In this document: piece by piece, positions 29,701-40,053 of the stretch
How the letters are laid out: each line of letters opens with the position of its first letter
How positions within the stretch are numbered: position 1 is the first letter of the stretch
Source of the DNA: Oscillospiraceae bacterium
GTDB lineage: Bacteria; Bacillota; Clostridia; Oscillospirales; Ruminococcaceae
Direction of reading: 5' to 3'
Assembly: GCA_031280965.1 (NCBI GenBank)
Contig: JAITFZ010000026.1
Span: forward strand, 39,127 to 103,126
DNA length: 64,000 bases
Notes under the pieces: generated by a model
The model's database searches: none
Told to the model about the DNA's origin: nothing
Seen by the model: only the letters and a program-made list of their open reading frames with translations
Position numbers and translations under genes: made by a program

Positions 29701-30390
29701 TTACGTAGCAACATTAGCATCTTCACCTACGGGAGCCGAGCCTATGATTTCTCCTCTTCCGGTATCTACGCTTATGCGTCCGTTAGCGATTCCTCTAATC
29801 TCACCTAAGGTTGGACCGGCGGTGGGGACTATGAAGCGTAAAAGGTTAGTTTCTGCGGTAGCGGAATAAACCGCCGCGACAGCACTGCCGTCTACAAGTG
29901 AAATAACAAATGTGCAGTTCGCAGCATCGGGGAAAAGCACATACAGATAATCTGCTACATACGCTTCGAGTTTGTCTTGTACGCTCGAAGTAGATGTCAA
30001 AGCGTCAACATTTCCGCCTTCAACCTGCGCAATCGGGTCCCAATCTTCATAAGCCGGGACAAAGCGAGCCGCAACCTGAGCATCGGTACCATCAAATGTA
30101 ACTTCCCACGCTAGAGGTGTGCCGGCGTTTGTTACATTTACAGAAACAGTTTGCAAAACGTTGTTTCTCATGCCTCTGTTTGCCTTGTCTTCATCCTGAA
30201 GCCAGTAGGTCAGGTTGTTTCTTGCGGTTGCCGCTGTTGAGTTTACGCTCGAAATACGAGCATTTTGCAAAAAGTTGTTCATAAGCGGGATAAGTATAGC
30301 CGCCAATACGCCTATAATAGCGATAACGACCATAAGTTCGACGAGGGTAAAGCCTTTTTTCGCCTTTAACTGTTGGATTTTACGAATCAT
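29701..30390 (-). CDS. Type IV pilin-like protein with prepilin motif
   Basis: KKGFTLVELMVVIAIIGVLAAILIPLM. Confidence 0.92.
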   Translation of the reverse strand: MIRKIQQLKAKKGFTLVELMVVIAIIGVLAAILIPLMNNFLQNARISSVNSTAATARNNLTYWLQDEDKANRGMRNNVLQTVSVNVTNAGTPLAWEVTFDGTDAQVAARFVPAYEDWDPIAQVEGGNVDALTSTSSVQDKLEAYVADYLYVLFPDAANCTFVISLVDGSAVAAVYSATAETNLLRFIVPTAGPTLGEIRGIANGRISVDTGRGEIIGSAPVGEDANVAT

Positions 30391-30725
30391 AATGGGTTCC
30401 TCCTTAAAATTTTGCTCGGTCTCAGATGCCGAGATTACATTTACTATTATATAACATAGTTTTCACAAAGTCAATAGATTTTTCACAGGTTTTTCACATA
30501 ATTTTCAACTTTGTAAATTGTTAACTATTTATCCGAATATTTATGTGCATATTGACGAACTGAAATTGCGCAAAGGTGACGGGCGGGGTGTTTGGAAAAT
30601 TTTTGCGAACATTAAATATGAAAAGTTGACTGCGCGGCAAATTCGTGCTATACTTTATAATAACATGTTTTATCCTGTTATCCCCGTATTTCGCAATTAC
30701 TAACATATTTAAAGGAGCATTACCA

Positions 30726-32879
30726 TTGGAAAGACTTATTTCTCAACTCTCGGCGGAATTCGCCCAAAAGCCCGAACATGTCGGAAACGTAATCACCCTA
30801 ATCGACGAGGGTAACACAATCCCGTTCATCGCCCGCTATCGTAAGGAACTGCACGGTTCTATGGACGACAGCCTGCTTCGCGATTTAGCGGACAGGCTGC
30901 AATACCTGCGTAATCTCGATGCCCGCAGAGCCGAGATTACCGCTTCTATAGACGGGCAGGGCAAGCTCACGGACGAGCTTGTAAAAGCCATAGAGGAAGC
31001 TTCAACACTCGCGAAATTGGAGGACATCTACCGCCCTTATAAGCAAAAACGCCGCACAAGAGCTACTATTGCGCGTGAGAAAGGCTTGGAGCCGCTGGCA
31101 GAACTGCTGTTCGCGCAGGAGTTGAAAACAGGTACGCTTGAGGAATTGGCGGCGGAGTATATTGACGCCGAAAAAGGCGTTGAAACAGCGGCAGACGCGC
31201 TTCAGGGCGCAAATGATATTATAGCGGAGAATATTTCTGATAACGCGAAAATCCGCGAACAACTGCGCACCTTCATGTCCGAATACGGCTTGCTCGTTTC
31301 GGAAGCGGCGACCGAGGAAGACTCGGTTTACAGGCTTTATTACGAGTTCAGCGAGAATATACCGCGGCTTCAGAGCCACCGGATATTAGCGATTAACCGC
31401 GGCGAGAAGGAAAAGTTTCTGAAAGTTTCAATAGACGCCGACCCTGTGGATTCGCTGAAAATTATCAAGCGCAATGTGCTTAAACACAACAGCATTTCCA
31501 CTGCTTTCGTGGCAGGCGCCGCCGATGATTCATACAGCCGCCTGATTTTTCCGTCGCTTGAGCGGGAAATCCGCAATAACCTGACGGATATTGCTTCGGA
31601 GCAGGCGATTAAGATGTTCGCGCTGAATCTGAAGCCCGCGTTAATGCAGCCGCCGGTTAAAAATATGGTAACGATGGGCTTCGACCCCGCTTACCGCACC
31701 GGCTGTAAAATCGCCGTGGTTGACGGCACGGGAAAACTGCTCGAAACAAGCGTGGTCTACCCTACCGCACCGCACAATAAAATTATCGAATCCAAGGCGG
31801 TTCTGACACGCATGATTAAAAAGCACGGCGTAAAAGCGATTGCAATCGGCAACGGCACAGCTTCAAAAGAATCGGAGATTTTCATTTCGGATATGCTGAA
31901 AGAAGTGCCGGGCGTTTCCTACATGGTGGTAAATGAAGCGGGCGCGTCGGTTTATTCGGCGTCAAAGCTTGCGGCGGGGGAATTCCCCGCGCTTGATGTT
32001 TCGCTCCGAAGCGCTGTTTCAATCGCCCGAAGATTGCAGGACCCGCTTGCCGAGCTTGTAAAAATCGACCCTAAGTCAATCGGCGTGGGACAGTATCAGC
32101 ACGATATGCCCGCCGCGCGCCTTGACGAATCGCTCGGCAATGTCGTTGAAGACTGCGTTAACGCGGTCGGCGTGGACATGAATACCGCTTCTCCCGCACT
32201 TTTGTCATATGTTTCGGGTCTGACCGCCGCTACCGCTAATAATATAGTTTCTTATCGCGATGAAAACGGTATATACTCTTCAAGGAGCCAAATTAAAAAA
32301 GTCCCGAAAATCGGCGCGAAAGCCTTTGAGCAGTGCGCGGGATTCCTGCGGATTCCGGAAAGCAAGAACATTCTTGACAACACCGGCGTTCACCCCGAAA
32401 GCTACAAAGCCGCCGAAAAAGTCCTTGAAATCTGCGGATTTTCACTTAAAGACGTGGCTTCGGGCAAGGTTGCGGGACTGCGCGAGAAGATTAGCGAACT
32501 CGGCGCGGAAAAAATCGCGGAATTCAGCGGTGTAGGTATTCCGACAATTAATGATATAGTCGGCGAACTGCTTAAACCCGGGCGCGACCCGCGTGACGAA
32601 TTGCCGCCGGCAATGCTGCGTACCGATGTAATGGACATGAAAGACCTTATGGCGGGTATGGTTATGCGCGGGACGGTCAGGAATGTGATTGACTTCGGGG
32701 CGTTCGTGGATATTGGCGTACATCAGGACGGGTTAGTTCACGTTTCAGAATTGTGTAACCGCTTCGTCAAGCACCCGTCAGAGGTTGTGAAAGTCGGCGA
32801 TGTCGTTAATGTGGAAGTGCTGTCGGTTGACGCGGGAAAGAAAAGGATTTCGCTCAGCATGAAAAGAGCGCAGCAATAA
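30726..32879 (+). CDS. tex: Tex family S1-domain RNA-binding protein
   Basis: TTG start MERLISQLSAEF; GFDPAYRTGCKIAVVD; C-terminal S1 domain. Confidence 0.93.
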   Translation: MERLISQLSAEFAQKPEHVGNVITLIDEGNTIPFIARYRKELHGSMDDSLLRDLADRLQYLRNLDARRAEITASIDGQGKLTDELVKAIEEASTLAKLEDIYRPYKQKRRTRATIAREKGLEPLAELLFAQELKTGTLEELAAEYIDAEKGVETAADALQGANDIIAENISDNAKIREQLRTFMSEYGLLVSEAATEEDSVYRLYYEFSENIPRLQSHRILAINRGEKEKFLKVSIDADPVDSLKIIKRNVLKHNSISTAFVAGAADDSYSRLIFPSLEREIRNNLTDIASEQAIKMFALNLKPALMQPPVKNMVTMGFDPAYRTGCKIAVVDGTGKLLETSVVYPTAPHNKIIESKAVLTRMIKKHGVKAIAIGNGTASKESEIFISDMLKEVPGVSYMVVNEAGASVYSASKLAAGEFPALDVSLRSAVSIARRLQDPLAELVKIDPKSIGVGQYQHDMPAARLDESLGNVVEDCVNAVGVDMNTASPALLSYVSGLTAATANNIVSYRDENGIYSSRSQIKKVPKIGAKAFEQCAGFLRIPESKNILDNTGVHPESYKAAEKVLEICGFSLKDVASGKVAGLREKISELGAEKIAEFSGVGIPTINDIVGELLKPGRDPRDELPPAMLRTDVMDMKDLMAGMVMRGTVRNVIDFGAFVDIGVHQDGLVHVSELCNRFVKHPSEVVKVGDVVNVEVLSVDAGKKRISLSMKRAQQ

Positions 32880-32885
32880 AAAATA

Positions 32886-32915
32886 AAGCCGATTGTTTAA
32901 ACAGTCGGCTTTTTT
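32886..32915. terminator. Bidirectional terminator between tex and the Lhr-like helicase gene
   Basis: AAGCCGATTGTTTAAACAGTCGGCTTTTTT. Confidence 0.8.
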
Positions 32916-32927
32916 ACATTTAACAAT

Positions 32928-35900
32928 CTATTTATACAACGCAAAATCAAGCATCTGCCTTGAAAACCCCGCGCTTGTAAGCGCGTCTTCGGCTTCTTTC
33001 GGGTACTGCTTAATAATCAGCCGTTTCAAATTCGGGAAGATGAAGCCTTTCTTAAAATCTGCGGCGAGTGCCGCAACGGCATCTTTTATACATTCATCAT
33101 TATTGAAAATCCGCAGAACCTTCCCCTGCTGTTCAAGCAGGGCGGCGGGAACCCCCGCTTTCAGCGCGACCACAGTCCCCGAAACGCAGATGAAGCTACG
33201 TTCCGAAAAATGTGCAATACACTTCCCCCACGGCATAAGCGGGTCGGCGGCATTAAGGCAGACAATGTCGTTGCGCGGGTTCGCGAGTGCGTGAATTGCC
33301 ATTGTGAAATTATCATCACGTATAAACTGCGCCCCCGACAACCCCTCCACGAAATACCCGCGCCGAACCTTGCCCGCGTATTCCCACACCCTAAGTTTTT
33401 CAAGCGCAAGACCCCACGGCAAGCCGACCTGCGCGGCTGTTTCGCGGCAGAGAATAATTACTTTGCCGAAAGCGCGTTCAATCCTGTCTTCAACAGTCAG
33501 CTCCATAACAGGGTGCGCGAGGTCGAAGCGTCCGGCGTTAAGCACTTTCACAGTAGCGGAAATGCGCTGTTTAACAGGCGCGGTGAGCAGTTTTTCCCTG
33601 TCGGTCAACTGTCTTACAGGGACGAAACTGTCCGCTCTCAGCAAACCTTTTTCTATCAGGTTCAGCGCGGGTTCAAGAAGCGGGCGTTGCCCTACCGCGC
33701 CTGACAGACCCGACAGAAAGACAGCGCCGCGCTTCTTTATATTTTCATAGATAATTCCCTCGTCGCCGTCAGGTTCTGCGGACATTTCACAGTCAAAGTC
33801 TATATCTTCGTACAAGTGAAAACTAAGCTCGGAATTATTTATACGCCAAAAGTATTTTCCCTCCGACAACAGCTTATCCAAGAGCCCCGTGTTGTAAGAT
33901 TTAACGCGGGCAGGGAGCAATACGCTTTCCCATAACCCAATCGGAAAAGCACGGTCTGCAAGCGAGGAAACAGCATTATCAAGCTGTTCGACAGGCGGTG
34001 CGTTTATACGCAGATTCAAAGCGAGAAGCGCCGCGTAATTCTGCGGGGGAGAAGTCTTTATTTCGCGGCGGCGAAATGCAATCGTCTCCCGTCTTGCTTT
34101 CTCGTATAAGTCCGCGTGATAAAAAAGTTCGTTATCCTCTGTTACAGCTTTTTCCGTGCATAACCCGCGCAAAATTTCCTCTGTTGTTTCCGCAGATATA
34201 AAATACCGCGCAGAAATTCCCCCGGCGTCCATAGCCCCCCGATAACGCAGGCAACGCCGAATTATTTTCGCGAGTGCGTTTCTGCCGTTATTTTCCAAAG
34301 CTTCAGAGTATTCCTCACTGTGTTCTGCGGCAATCCACAACCCCGGCTCAATATAAGCGATTCTGCCGGATTTGGTCAGGCTTTCAAACCAGTCAAGCGG
34401 CAAATCAATCTCACCGCTTTCTAAGTCCCCTTGCATCATAAGCAACGAGTGGAGTTGGTTTTCATTTTCCGGTAATTCTGAGCGCACGGAATTAGCGAGA
34501 AATTCAGCGGCGGGCTTGATTTTCTCGGTTTCCCTTAAAGCTTCCGCGACAGATTGGTTGATTAATTTTGTGGACGGGAAGTATTCATAAAGCAGGTTGG
34601 CTTCCGCCTGCCTGCGAAGCGGCAACGACATTGGCGAAGGCTCATTGCTTGTAAACTCGCGGACTTCAATCTCACCGCGCCTGATTTTATAAAGCACATC
34701 TATAAGACCGTCTAAGTTCCAAAAATCTTCAAGACACTCCCGAATCGTTTCACGAATGAGCGGGTGTTTTTTATATTTAATAATCATATCAAGCGTTTCC
34801 GCGCCGCGCAGACGCTGAACCCAAAGCGGCTGACGCTTTCCTTTACGTACGCCCATAATGAGTGCGCGGGCGGCGTTATGTCTGAATGCGATATTAAAAA
34901 TAGAAGAAGCCGGCAATAAAGCTTCGAGAGTTTTCCGTGCCTGTTGCGGGTCAAGCGTTTGCAAAAGCTTTTCGGGAATTTCGCGCCTGCCCCTCATGAA
35001 GAGCAGAATCCCGTCATCGTCATCAAAACAGCCTATATCCGCATTTGTTAACTCCCGCGCTTTTTGCTGTAACAGATACCCTAAAGGCAGATTAATCTGC
35101 TTGCCGAAAATTGAATGAACCATAAGCTGATTATCACCTGATTCATCGCAAAAATGCTCGGCTATGATTGTCCGGTCGTCAGGGAGAATCCCTGTAGCTT
35201 CTTTCTGACGCGATAAATAACGCCCTGTGTCTGCCGCCGAATTCTCGTCCATGCCGAAGCTTCGCAGAATCTTTATTATATCATCGGTTGTTTCGGCTTC
35301 GGACAATTCCCGCATTTGAGCGCCGAAAAAACCGGAAGTGTTATAGTTCCTGCTCATCCAAGTATTTCTGTAGAAAGGCGGTCGTGCGCCATCAGTGTTC
35401 GACTGCCTGACAGTGACTGTGTCTTTATCCATCTGCACGATTTTCCACGCGAATGAACCGAGCAGGAATTTTTCGCTTACCCTGCTCTCAAAAACAAATT
35501 CCTCGTCCAATTCTCCGAGTTTAACGCCGCTCTCGCTCTTGACCGTGAACATCCCCGTATCGGGAATCGTTCCGCCTGCGGAAAGCGCGAGCATACGGCT
35601 GTAGGCGTCGCCCTCGACCCTCTCGTTAATTCTGTCGTACAGCACACGCGGACGCACAGGCAAATCCCGCTCATGTTCATAATCGCCCGCAAGCATTTCA
35701 AGAATCGACTTTACATCCTCGCGTGTAACCGTGCGGAACGGGTATGCGCGGGGAAGAAGCTCCATAATATCATCAATTGTATAGCCGTTATCAGTCGCCA
35801 TTGAAACAAGGTGCTGTGCCAGTACATCAAAGCAAAGGCGCGGCGGCTTCAAGGGTTCGGGGCCGTGATTCATCGCCGCATAAGCCGTCAGCCCGCATTG

Positions 35901-37022
35901 AAGCCCGTCAGCGGCGGTCTTCGGAAACATATGCATAATGCTGATTCTGCCGGGATTATGACCGGCGCGTCCGAGGCGTTGCAAAACACTTGAAATACTT
36001 TTCGGCGCACCAATTTGCAGTACTTTGTCAATTTCACCCACGTCAATACCAAGCTCCATTGAAGAAGTCGCGCAGAGCAAGCGTAAATCGCCGCTTCTGA
36101 GTTTTAATTCGGCTTTTTTACGTTGTTCTTTTGAAACACAGCCGTGATGCGTTAATGCAAACCCCTCGCCCGCAATCTGATTTACATAAAAAGCTAATTT
36201 CTCCGCAAACATACGCCCGTCCGTGAAAGCAATTACGCTTCTCATATTCTCGCATTGTAAATATACCATACGAGCAATTTCCGTCCAGATTGTGCCGTGC
36301 GGAAGCAGTCCGAAGTCTTCCTTCGGACCTGTTACAACTATATCGAAGTCTTTCTTCATTTCAGGGGCGATAATTTCAACAGACCCGCCGCCCGATAAAT
36401 AATCAGCCGCGAGTTCAAGCGGGTTCACGGTAGCCGACAAACCGATTCTTTGCAACGGTTTCCCGCACAGCTTATCAAGTCGCGCCAGCGACAGCATAAA
36501 ATGCGCGCCCCGCTTAGTGTTCATCATAGCGTGAAGTTCGTCGGAAATCACGGCTTCGGCGCTCTTTAAAACCTCCCGCCCCGACCTTGAAGTCAGCAGC
36601 AGATATAAGGACTCGGGCGTGGTAATCAAAATATGCGGCGGCTTGCGAAGCATTATACGGCGCTCGGAAGAAGTCGTGTCGCCCGTCCGAACGAAAACGT
36701 TTACAGGCGGTAATCCCCCGTCGGCAATACCCGCAAGCGGACGGTACAAGTTCTCCCTTATATCGCCCGCAAGCGCTTTCAGCGGCGATATATAAATAAG
36801 GTACAACTCGTCCTTTAAGCCGCCTTTCGATGACAACTCCATAAGCCTGTCTATAAAAACAAGAAAAGCCGACAAGGTTTTACCCGTGCCGGTCGGTGCG
36901 CTTACGAGCGCGCTTTTACCCCCGGCGATGGCTTTCCACGCCTCGGTTTGAACGGGCGTAGGTTCCCCGAGGGTGCTTCTGAACCAATGCTGTGTATTTT
37001 CACTAAACAAATCAAGAGACAT
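32928..37022 (-). CDS. Lhr-like DEAD/DEAH-box helicase (1364 aa)
   Basis: SAPTGTGKTLSAFLVFIDRL, SDELHAMMNTKRGAH, RLGRAGH, WHL-type C-terminus. Confidence 0.93.
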   Translation of the reverse strand: MSLDLFSENTQHWFRSTLGEPTPVQTEAWKAIAGGKSALVSAPTGTGKTLSAFLVFIDRLMELSSKGGLKDELYLIYISPLKALAGDIRENLYRPLAGIADGGLPPVNVFVRTGDTTSSERRIMLRKPPHILITTPESLYLLLTSRSGREVLKSAEAVISDELHAMMNTKRGAHFMLSLARLDKLCGKPLQRIGLSATVNPLELAADYLSGGGSVEIIAPEMKKDFDIVVTGPKEDFGLLPHGTIWTEIARMVYLQCENMRSVIAFTDGRMFAEKLAFYVNQIAGEGFALTHHGCVSKEQRKKAELKLRSGDLRLLCATSSMELGIDVGEIDKVLQIGAPKSISSVLQRLGRAGHNPGRISIMHMFPKTAADGLQCGLTAYAAMNHGPEPLKPPRLCFDVLAQHLVSMATDNGYTIDDIMELLPRAYPFRTVTREDVKSILEMLAGDYEHERDLPVRPRVLYDRINERVEGDAYSRMLALSAGGTIPDTGMFTVKSESGVKLGELDEEFVFESRVSEKFLLGSFAWKIVQMDKDTVTVRQSNTDGARPPFYRNTWMSRNYNTSGFFGAQMRELSEAETTDDIIKILRSFGMDENSAADTGRYLSRQKEATGILPDDRTIIAEHFCDESGDNQLMVHSIFGKQINLPLGYLLQQKARELTNADIGCFDDDDGILLFMRGRREIPEKLLQTLDPQQARKTLEALLPASSIFNIAFRHNAARALIMGVRKGKRQPLWVQRLRGAETLDMIIKYKKHPLIRETIRECLEDFWNLDGLIDVLYKIRRGEIEVREFTSNEPSPMSLPLRRQAEANLLYEYFPSTKLINQSVAEALRETEKIKPAAEFLANSVRSELPENENQLHSLLMMQGDLESGEIDLPLDWFESLTKSGRIAYIEPGLWIAAEHSEEYSEALENNGRNALAKIIRRCLRYRGAMDAGGISARYFISAETTEEILRGLCTEKAVTEDNELFYHADLYEKARRETIAFRRREIKTSPPQNYAALLALNLRINAPPVEQLDNAVSSLADRAFPIGLWESVLLPARVKSYNTGLLDKLLSEGKYFWRINNSELSFHLYEDIDFDCEMSAEPDGDEGIIYENIKKRGAVFLSGLSGAVGQRPLLEPALNLIEKGLLRADSFVPVRQLTDREKLLTAPVKQRISATVKVLNAGRFDLAHPVMELTVEDRIERAFGKVIILCRETAAQVGLPWGLALEKLRVWEYAGKVRRGYFVEGLSGAQFIRDDNFTMAIHALANPRNDIVCLNAADPLMPWGKCIAHFSERSFICVSGTVVALKAGVPAALLEQQGKVLRIFNNDECIKDAVAALAADFKKGFIFPNLKRLIIKQYPKEAEDALTSAGFSRQMLDFALYK

Positions 37023-37028
37023 CTTATA

Positions 37029-40025
37029 TTATCCTTCAAACAGCGCCGGATTATTTTCAAGCTCGGATTTTAACTCGTTTATTGTATGTAATATTCCGTC
37101 ATAATCAAAATTTTCCGCAAATATTTTTATCTTGTCGGTATCGCTGTTAATTTTCATGCCGAAATCAAGCCCTGTAACCCGCGAAACCGTATCTGCCATT
37201 AAATCATAATTATAGCTTTCCATAGCCACGGTAATAGTATTAAGACATTCATCAAGTATCGTGCGTGAACCTGATTTCTTCTCGCCGGAAGCCGCATTTG
37301 CGAAAATAAGCGCAAGCTGTTCCGCAAGCTTATTTAAGCGTTCCGTAAAATTAGGAAACGCTTCTATGCAAAAGTTGACGTTGTTCTTTTTTCCTGCCGA
37401 TTCAAGGTCATCCGCTAACGCCGAAAGAGTAGCGGCGCCAAGAGCGGAAAGCGAACCTCTCATGCCGTGCATGTGTGACGTGAAGTCCGATATATTACCT
37501 TCTTTTAAGCAATTCTCCATTGTTTCTGTGATTTTCGGGATTTTGTTCAGGAGAAGCTTCAATGAATTCTCGTAAACATCTTCCCTGAAAGCAACATTGG
37601 AAAGCCCTGCGTTTAAGTCAAGCTCCGAAACACCAATAACCGCAGTAATCACCCGCCCGCCTTTTTCCATAAAGCCGAGCAGATTATCACTGTCCTTATC
37701 GCTTTCATTTTTCTGAACACGCTTTTCTTTAGGAAGCCATTTTTGCAATACAACATTCATCTGGTCAATCATAACGGGTTTTGAGAGGAAGTCGTTCATG
37801 CCCGCTTTAATAAGCATATCTTTGGTTTCTGCCGTAGCGTTGGCTGACAGTGCAATCACGGGTATTTCTCGGCGCGTTCCGCCCATCTCGCGTAAGCGCC
37901 GCGTGGTTTCAATGCCGTCCATCTCCGGCATCATATAGTCCATGAAAACGAGGTCATATTTGTTTGTTTCTATGAGGGAAAGAGCTTCTTTCCCTGAAAG
38001 CGCGACATCACATTCAATGTCATGGAATGATGTAATCAAGCCCTTTGCAACTTCTAAGTTAATCTCGTTGTCATCTACAATAAGAATCCGCGTATCTTTT
38101 GAATAACTCCCGCCAGAACTTACCGTTTTCATTTGCAGTTTATTCTTGTCGCCGACAATTTTAGGCACTGTAACCGTAAAAACGCTTCCTTTTCCGTATT
38201 CACCTGCGACGCTGATTTTGCCGTTCATAAGGTCAGTCAGCTTTTTTGAAATAGGCAGACCCATACCTATATCGGCATTTGCGTCATACGGACTGCCCGT
38301 ATTAAGTTCCCCCGCCTGTCCGAACACGTTAAATAAACCGTCTGTGAGTTCCGGCTTAATTCCTCTGCCGGTGTCTTTTACTTCAAAAACAACAGTATCT
38401 TCGTTTATAATAACGTTGAATGAAACTGAACCTGTATCGGTAAACTTCGCCGCATTGCCGGTTATATTAAATAAAATCTGTTTCAGCCGGGCGTCGTCGC
38501 CGTAAAGGTATTGCGGAAGTTTGCCTGTTATATCGTGCTTGTATCCAAGCCCCTTTTTCTCAGCGGCAAAACGTGCAAAAGAATTCACGCCGTCAACAAG
38601 ACGGATAAAGTTATAATTATGCTGACTGAGCGTCAGCTTACCGTTTGAAAGCTCTGATAAGTCAAGAATATCATTAATCATCCGCAAAAGCGATTCCGAG
38701 GAAATCTGTATGTCATTTATAAACTTTTTCTGTGAATCGGAAAGCCTGCCGTCCGAAAGCAAAATCTGTGCAATTCCGAGAATCGAGTTCATAGGTGTAC
38801 GGACTTCGCGGGAGATTTTACCGAAGAAAAACATCTGCGCATCGCTGAAAGGTTTCCGGTTGTTGCCGCGCAGGGCTTTGGCGCTGTTTATTAGGAGTTT
38901 GCGTTCCCGTGCGAACTCTGCGTTCATTTCATCAGTGAGCAGTTTCTTTTCCCTGCCGATACCGCGAAAGGCGGTAATGAAAACCGCGGCAAGAATCACA
39001 AGCAGTCCGATTATGCCTGTAATAAAAAGCAGCGGCGATACATTTTCGCGAGGCGAAACAAGCATATCCGCAGGAATATCAAGAAAAATGGAATAATCGC
39101 TCGCAGAACCGACATAGAAAGAATTGATGTCGGTAATAGCCATGTACGACCGATAACCGCCGAATATGGAATTATACTGATTTGCTTTAACGATACCCCA
39201 ATTGTTCATATGCATGAACTCGGAAAGCTCCTCCACTGTTTGAAAAGAGTTGTTCTCAACCACGAGCGTGATAAGGCTTTCGCCAAGAAGCTCCGAGTTT
39301 GCCGCAGCGACGATAATGCCGTCTTCGGAAACAATAAGCTGAGTTATGCCGTTCGGTTCGCCTGTGTTACGATGATACTCGACAGAGAAATTCGGCACGA
39401 AATTTAACTCCGCAACCACCACGCCTATAACCCCTCCGCTGTTATTATAAATCGGCAATGACATAAAAGAGGAATAATAACCTTCATTAAACCCTGAATA
39501 ATTATTAAGCTCTGCCTTTGTAACATAAAGCGCCCTGCCGCCAAACGGTCGGGAATACCACTCTCTGCTTCCGCTTCTGAAAAGCTCTCTGACATTTTCC
39601 GAAATGTCATGAAGCGCGAACCCCTCCCGCTCAAGGTACAAAGCGTTCACTATTATACCATCGGGAGCATCATCGCTTGCGAAAACAGCCCACACCGAAG
39701 AAGTGTAAAAGTGATTACGTAAAAGTCCGCTGAGCATGGAATTTACACGTGACGAAAAACCCTGCTCCGTTAGTTCATAATCATCGGGAACGGGGATATT
39801 ATCGCGGAGTATCTGCAAGCGGTTCCTGAGCATATCAAAATAAACAACTTCAAATTCGGAGCGCGCCATCGCCGCATAATGCTCCGCAAGACGCACAGCC
39901 TCGGCTTTGCCGGCAAGGGTTGTGAAATAAACAAAGTTGCTTATTTCAACTGTAAGAATAATAAATATAAGTATAAACGGCAATGCCGCCGCCGCCATTA
40001 TCTTCACCAAAACAGAATTCTTCAT
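37029..40025 (-). CDS. Hybrid sensor histidine kinase with receiver and HPt domains
   Basis: FFGKISREVRTPMNSILG, receiver DLVFMDYMMPEMDG, HPt MHGMRGSLSALG. Confidence 0.92.
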   Translation of the reverse strand: MKNSVLVKIMAAAALPFILIFIILTVEISNFVYFTTLAGKAEAVRLAEHYAAMARSEFEVVYFDMLRNRLQILRDNIPVPDDYELTEQGFSSRVNSMLSGLLRNHFYTSSVWAVFASDDAPDGIIVNALYLEREGFALHDISENVRELFRSGSREWYSRPFGGRALYVTKAELNNYSGFNEGYYSSFMSLPIYNNSGGVIGVVVAELNFVPNFSVEYHRNTGEPNGITQLIVSEDGIIVAAANSELLGESLITLVVENNSFQTVEELSEFMHMNNWGIVKANQYNSIFGGYRSYMAITDINSFYVGSASDYSIFLDIPADMLVSPRENVSPLLFITGIIGLLVILAAVFITAFRGIGREKKLLTDEMNAEFARERKLLINSAKALRGNNRKPFSDAQMFFFGKISREVRTPMNSILGIAQILLSDGRLSDSQKKFINDIQISSESLLRMINDILDLSELSNGKLTLSQHNYNFIRLVDGVNSFARFAAEKKGLGYKHDITGKLPQYLYGDDARLKQILFNITGNAAKFTDTGSVSFNVIINEDTVVFEVKDTGRGIKPELTDGLFNVFGQAGELNTGSPYDANADIGMGLPISKKLTDLMNGKISVAGEYGKGSVFTVTVPKIVGDKNKLQMKTVSSGGSYSKDTRILIVDDNEINLEVAKGLITSFHDIECDVALSGKEALSLIETNKYDLVFMDYMMPEMDGIETTRRLREMGGTRREIPVIALSANATAETKDMLIKAGMNDFLSKPVMIDQMNVVLQKWLPKEKRVQKNESDKDSDNLLGFMEKGGRVITAVIGVSELDLNAGLSNVAFREDVYENSLKLLLNKIPKITETMENCLKEGNISDFTSHMHGMRGSLSALGAATLSALADDLESAGKKNNVNFCIEAFPNFTERLNKLAEQLALIFANAASGEKKSGSRTILDECLNTITVAMESYNYDLMADTVSRVTGLDFGMKINSDTDKIKIFAENFDYDGILHTINELKSELENNPALFEG

Positions 40026-40053
40026 ATTTCTCCTTAAACCTCACGCTTCAATA

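Noticed and set aside
33161-35701. Many ORFs antisense or in alternate frames to the Lhr-like gene, and similarly inside tex, secA, uxaA and hybrid kinase genes
   Set aside because: Compositionally consistent with shadow ORFs of GC-biased codons; no motifs, no ribosome-binding sites seen.
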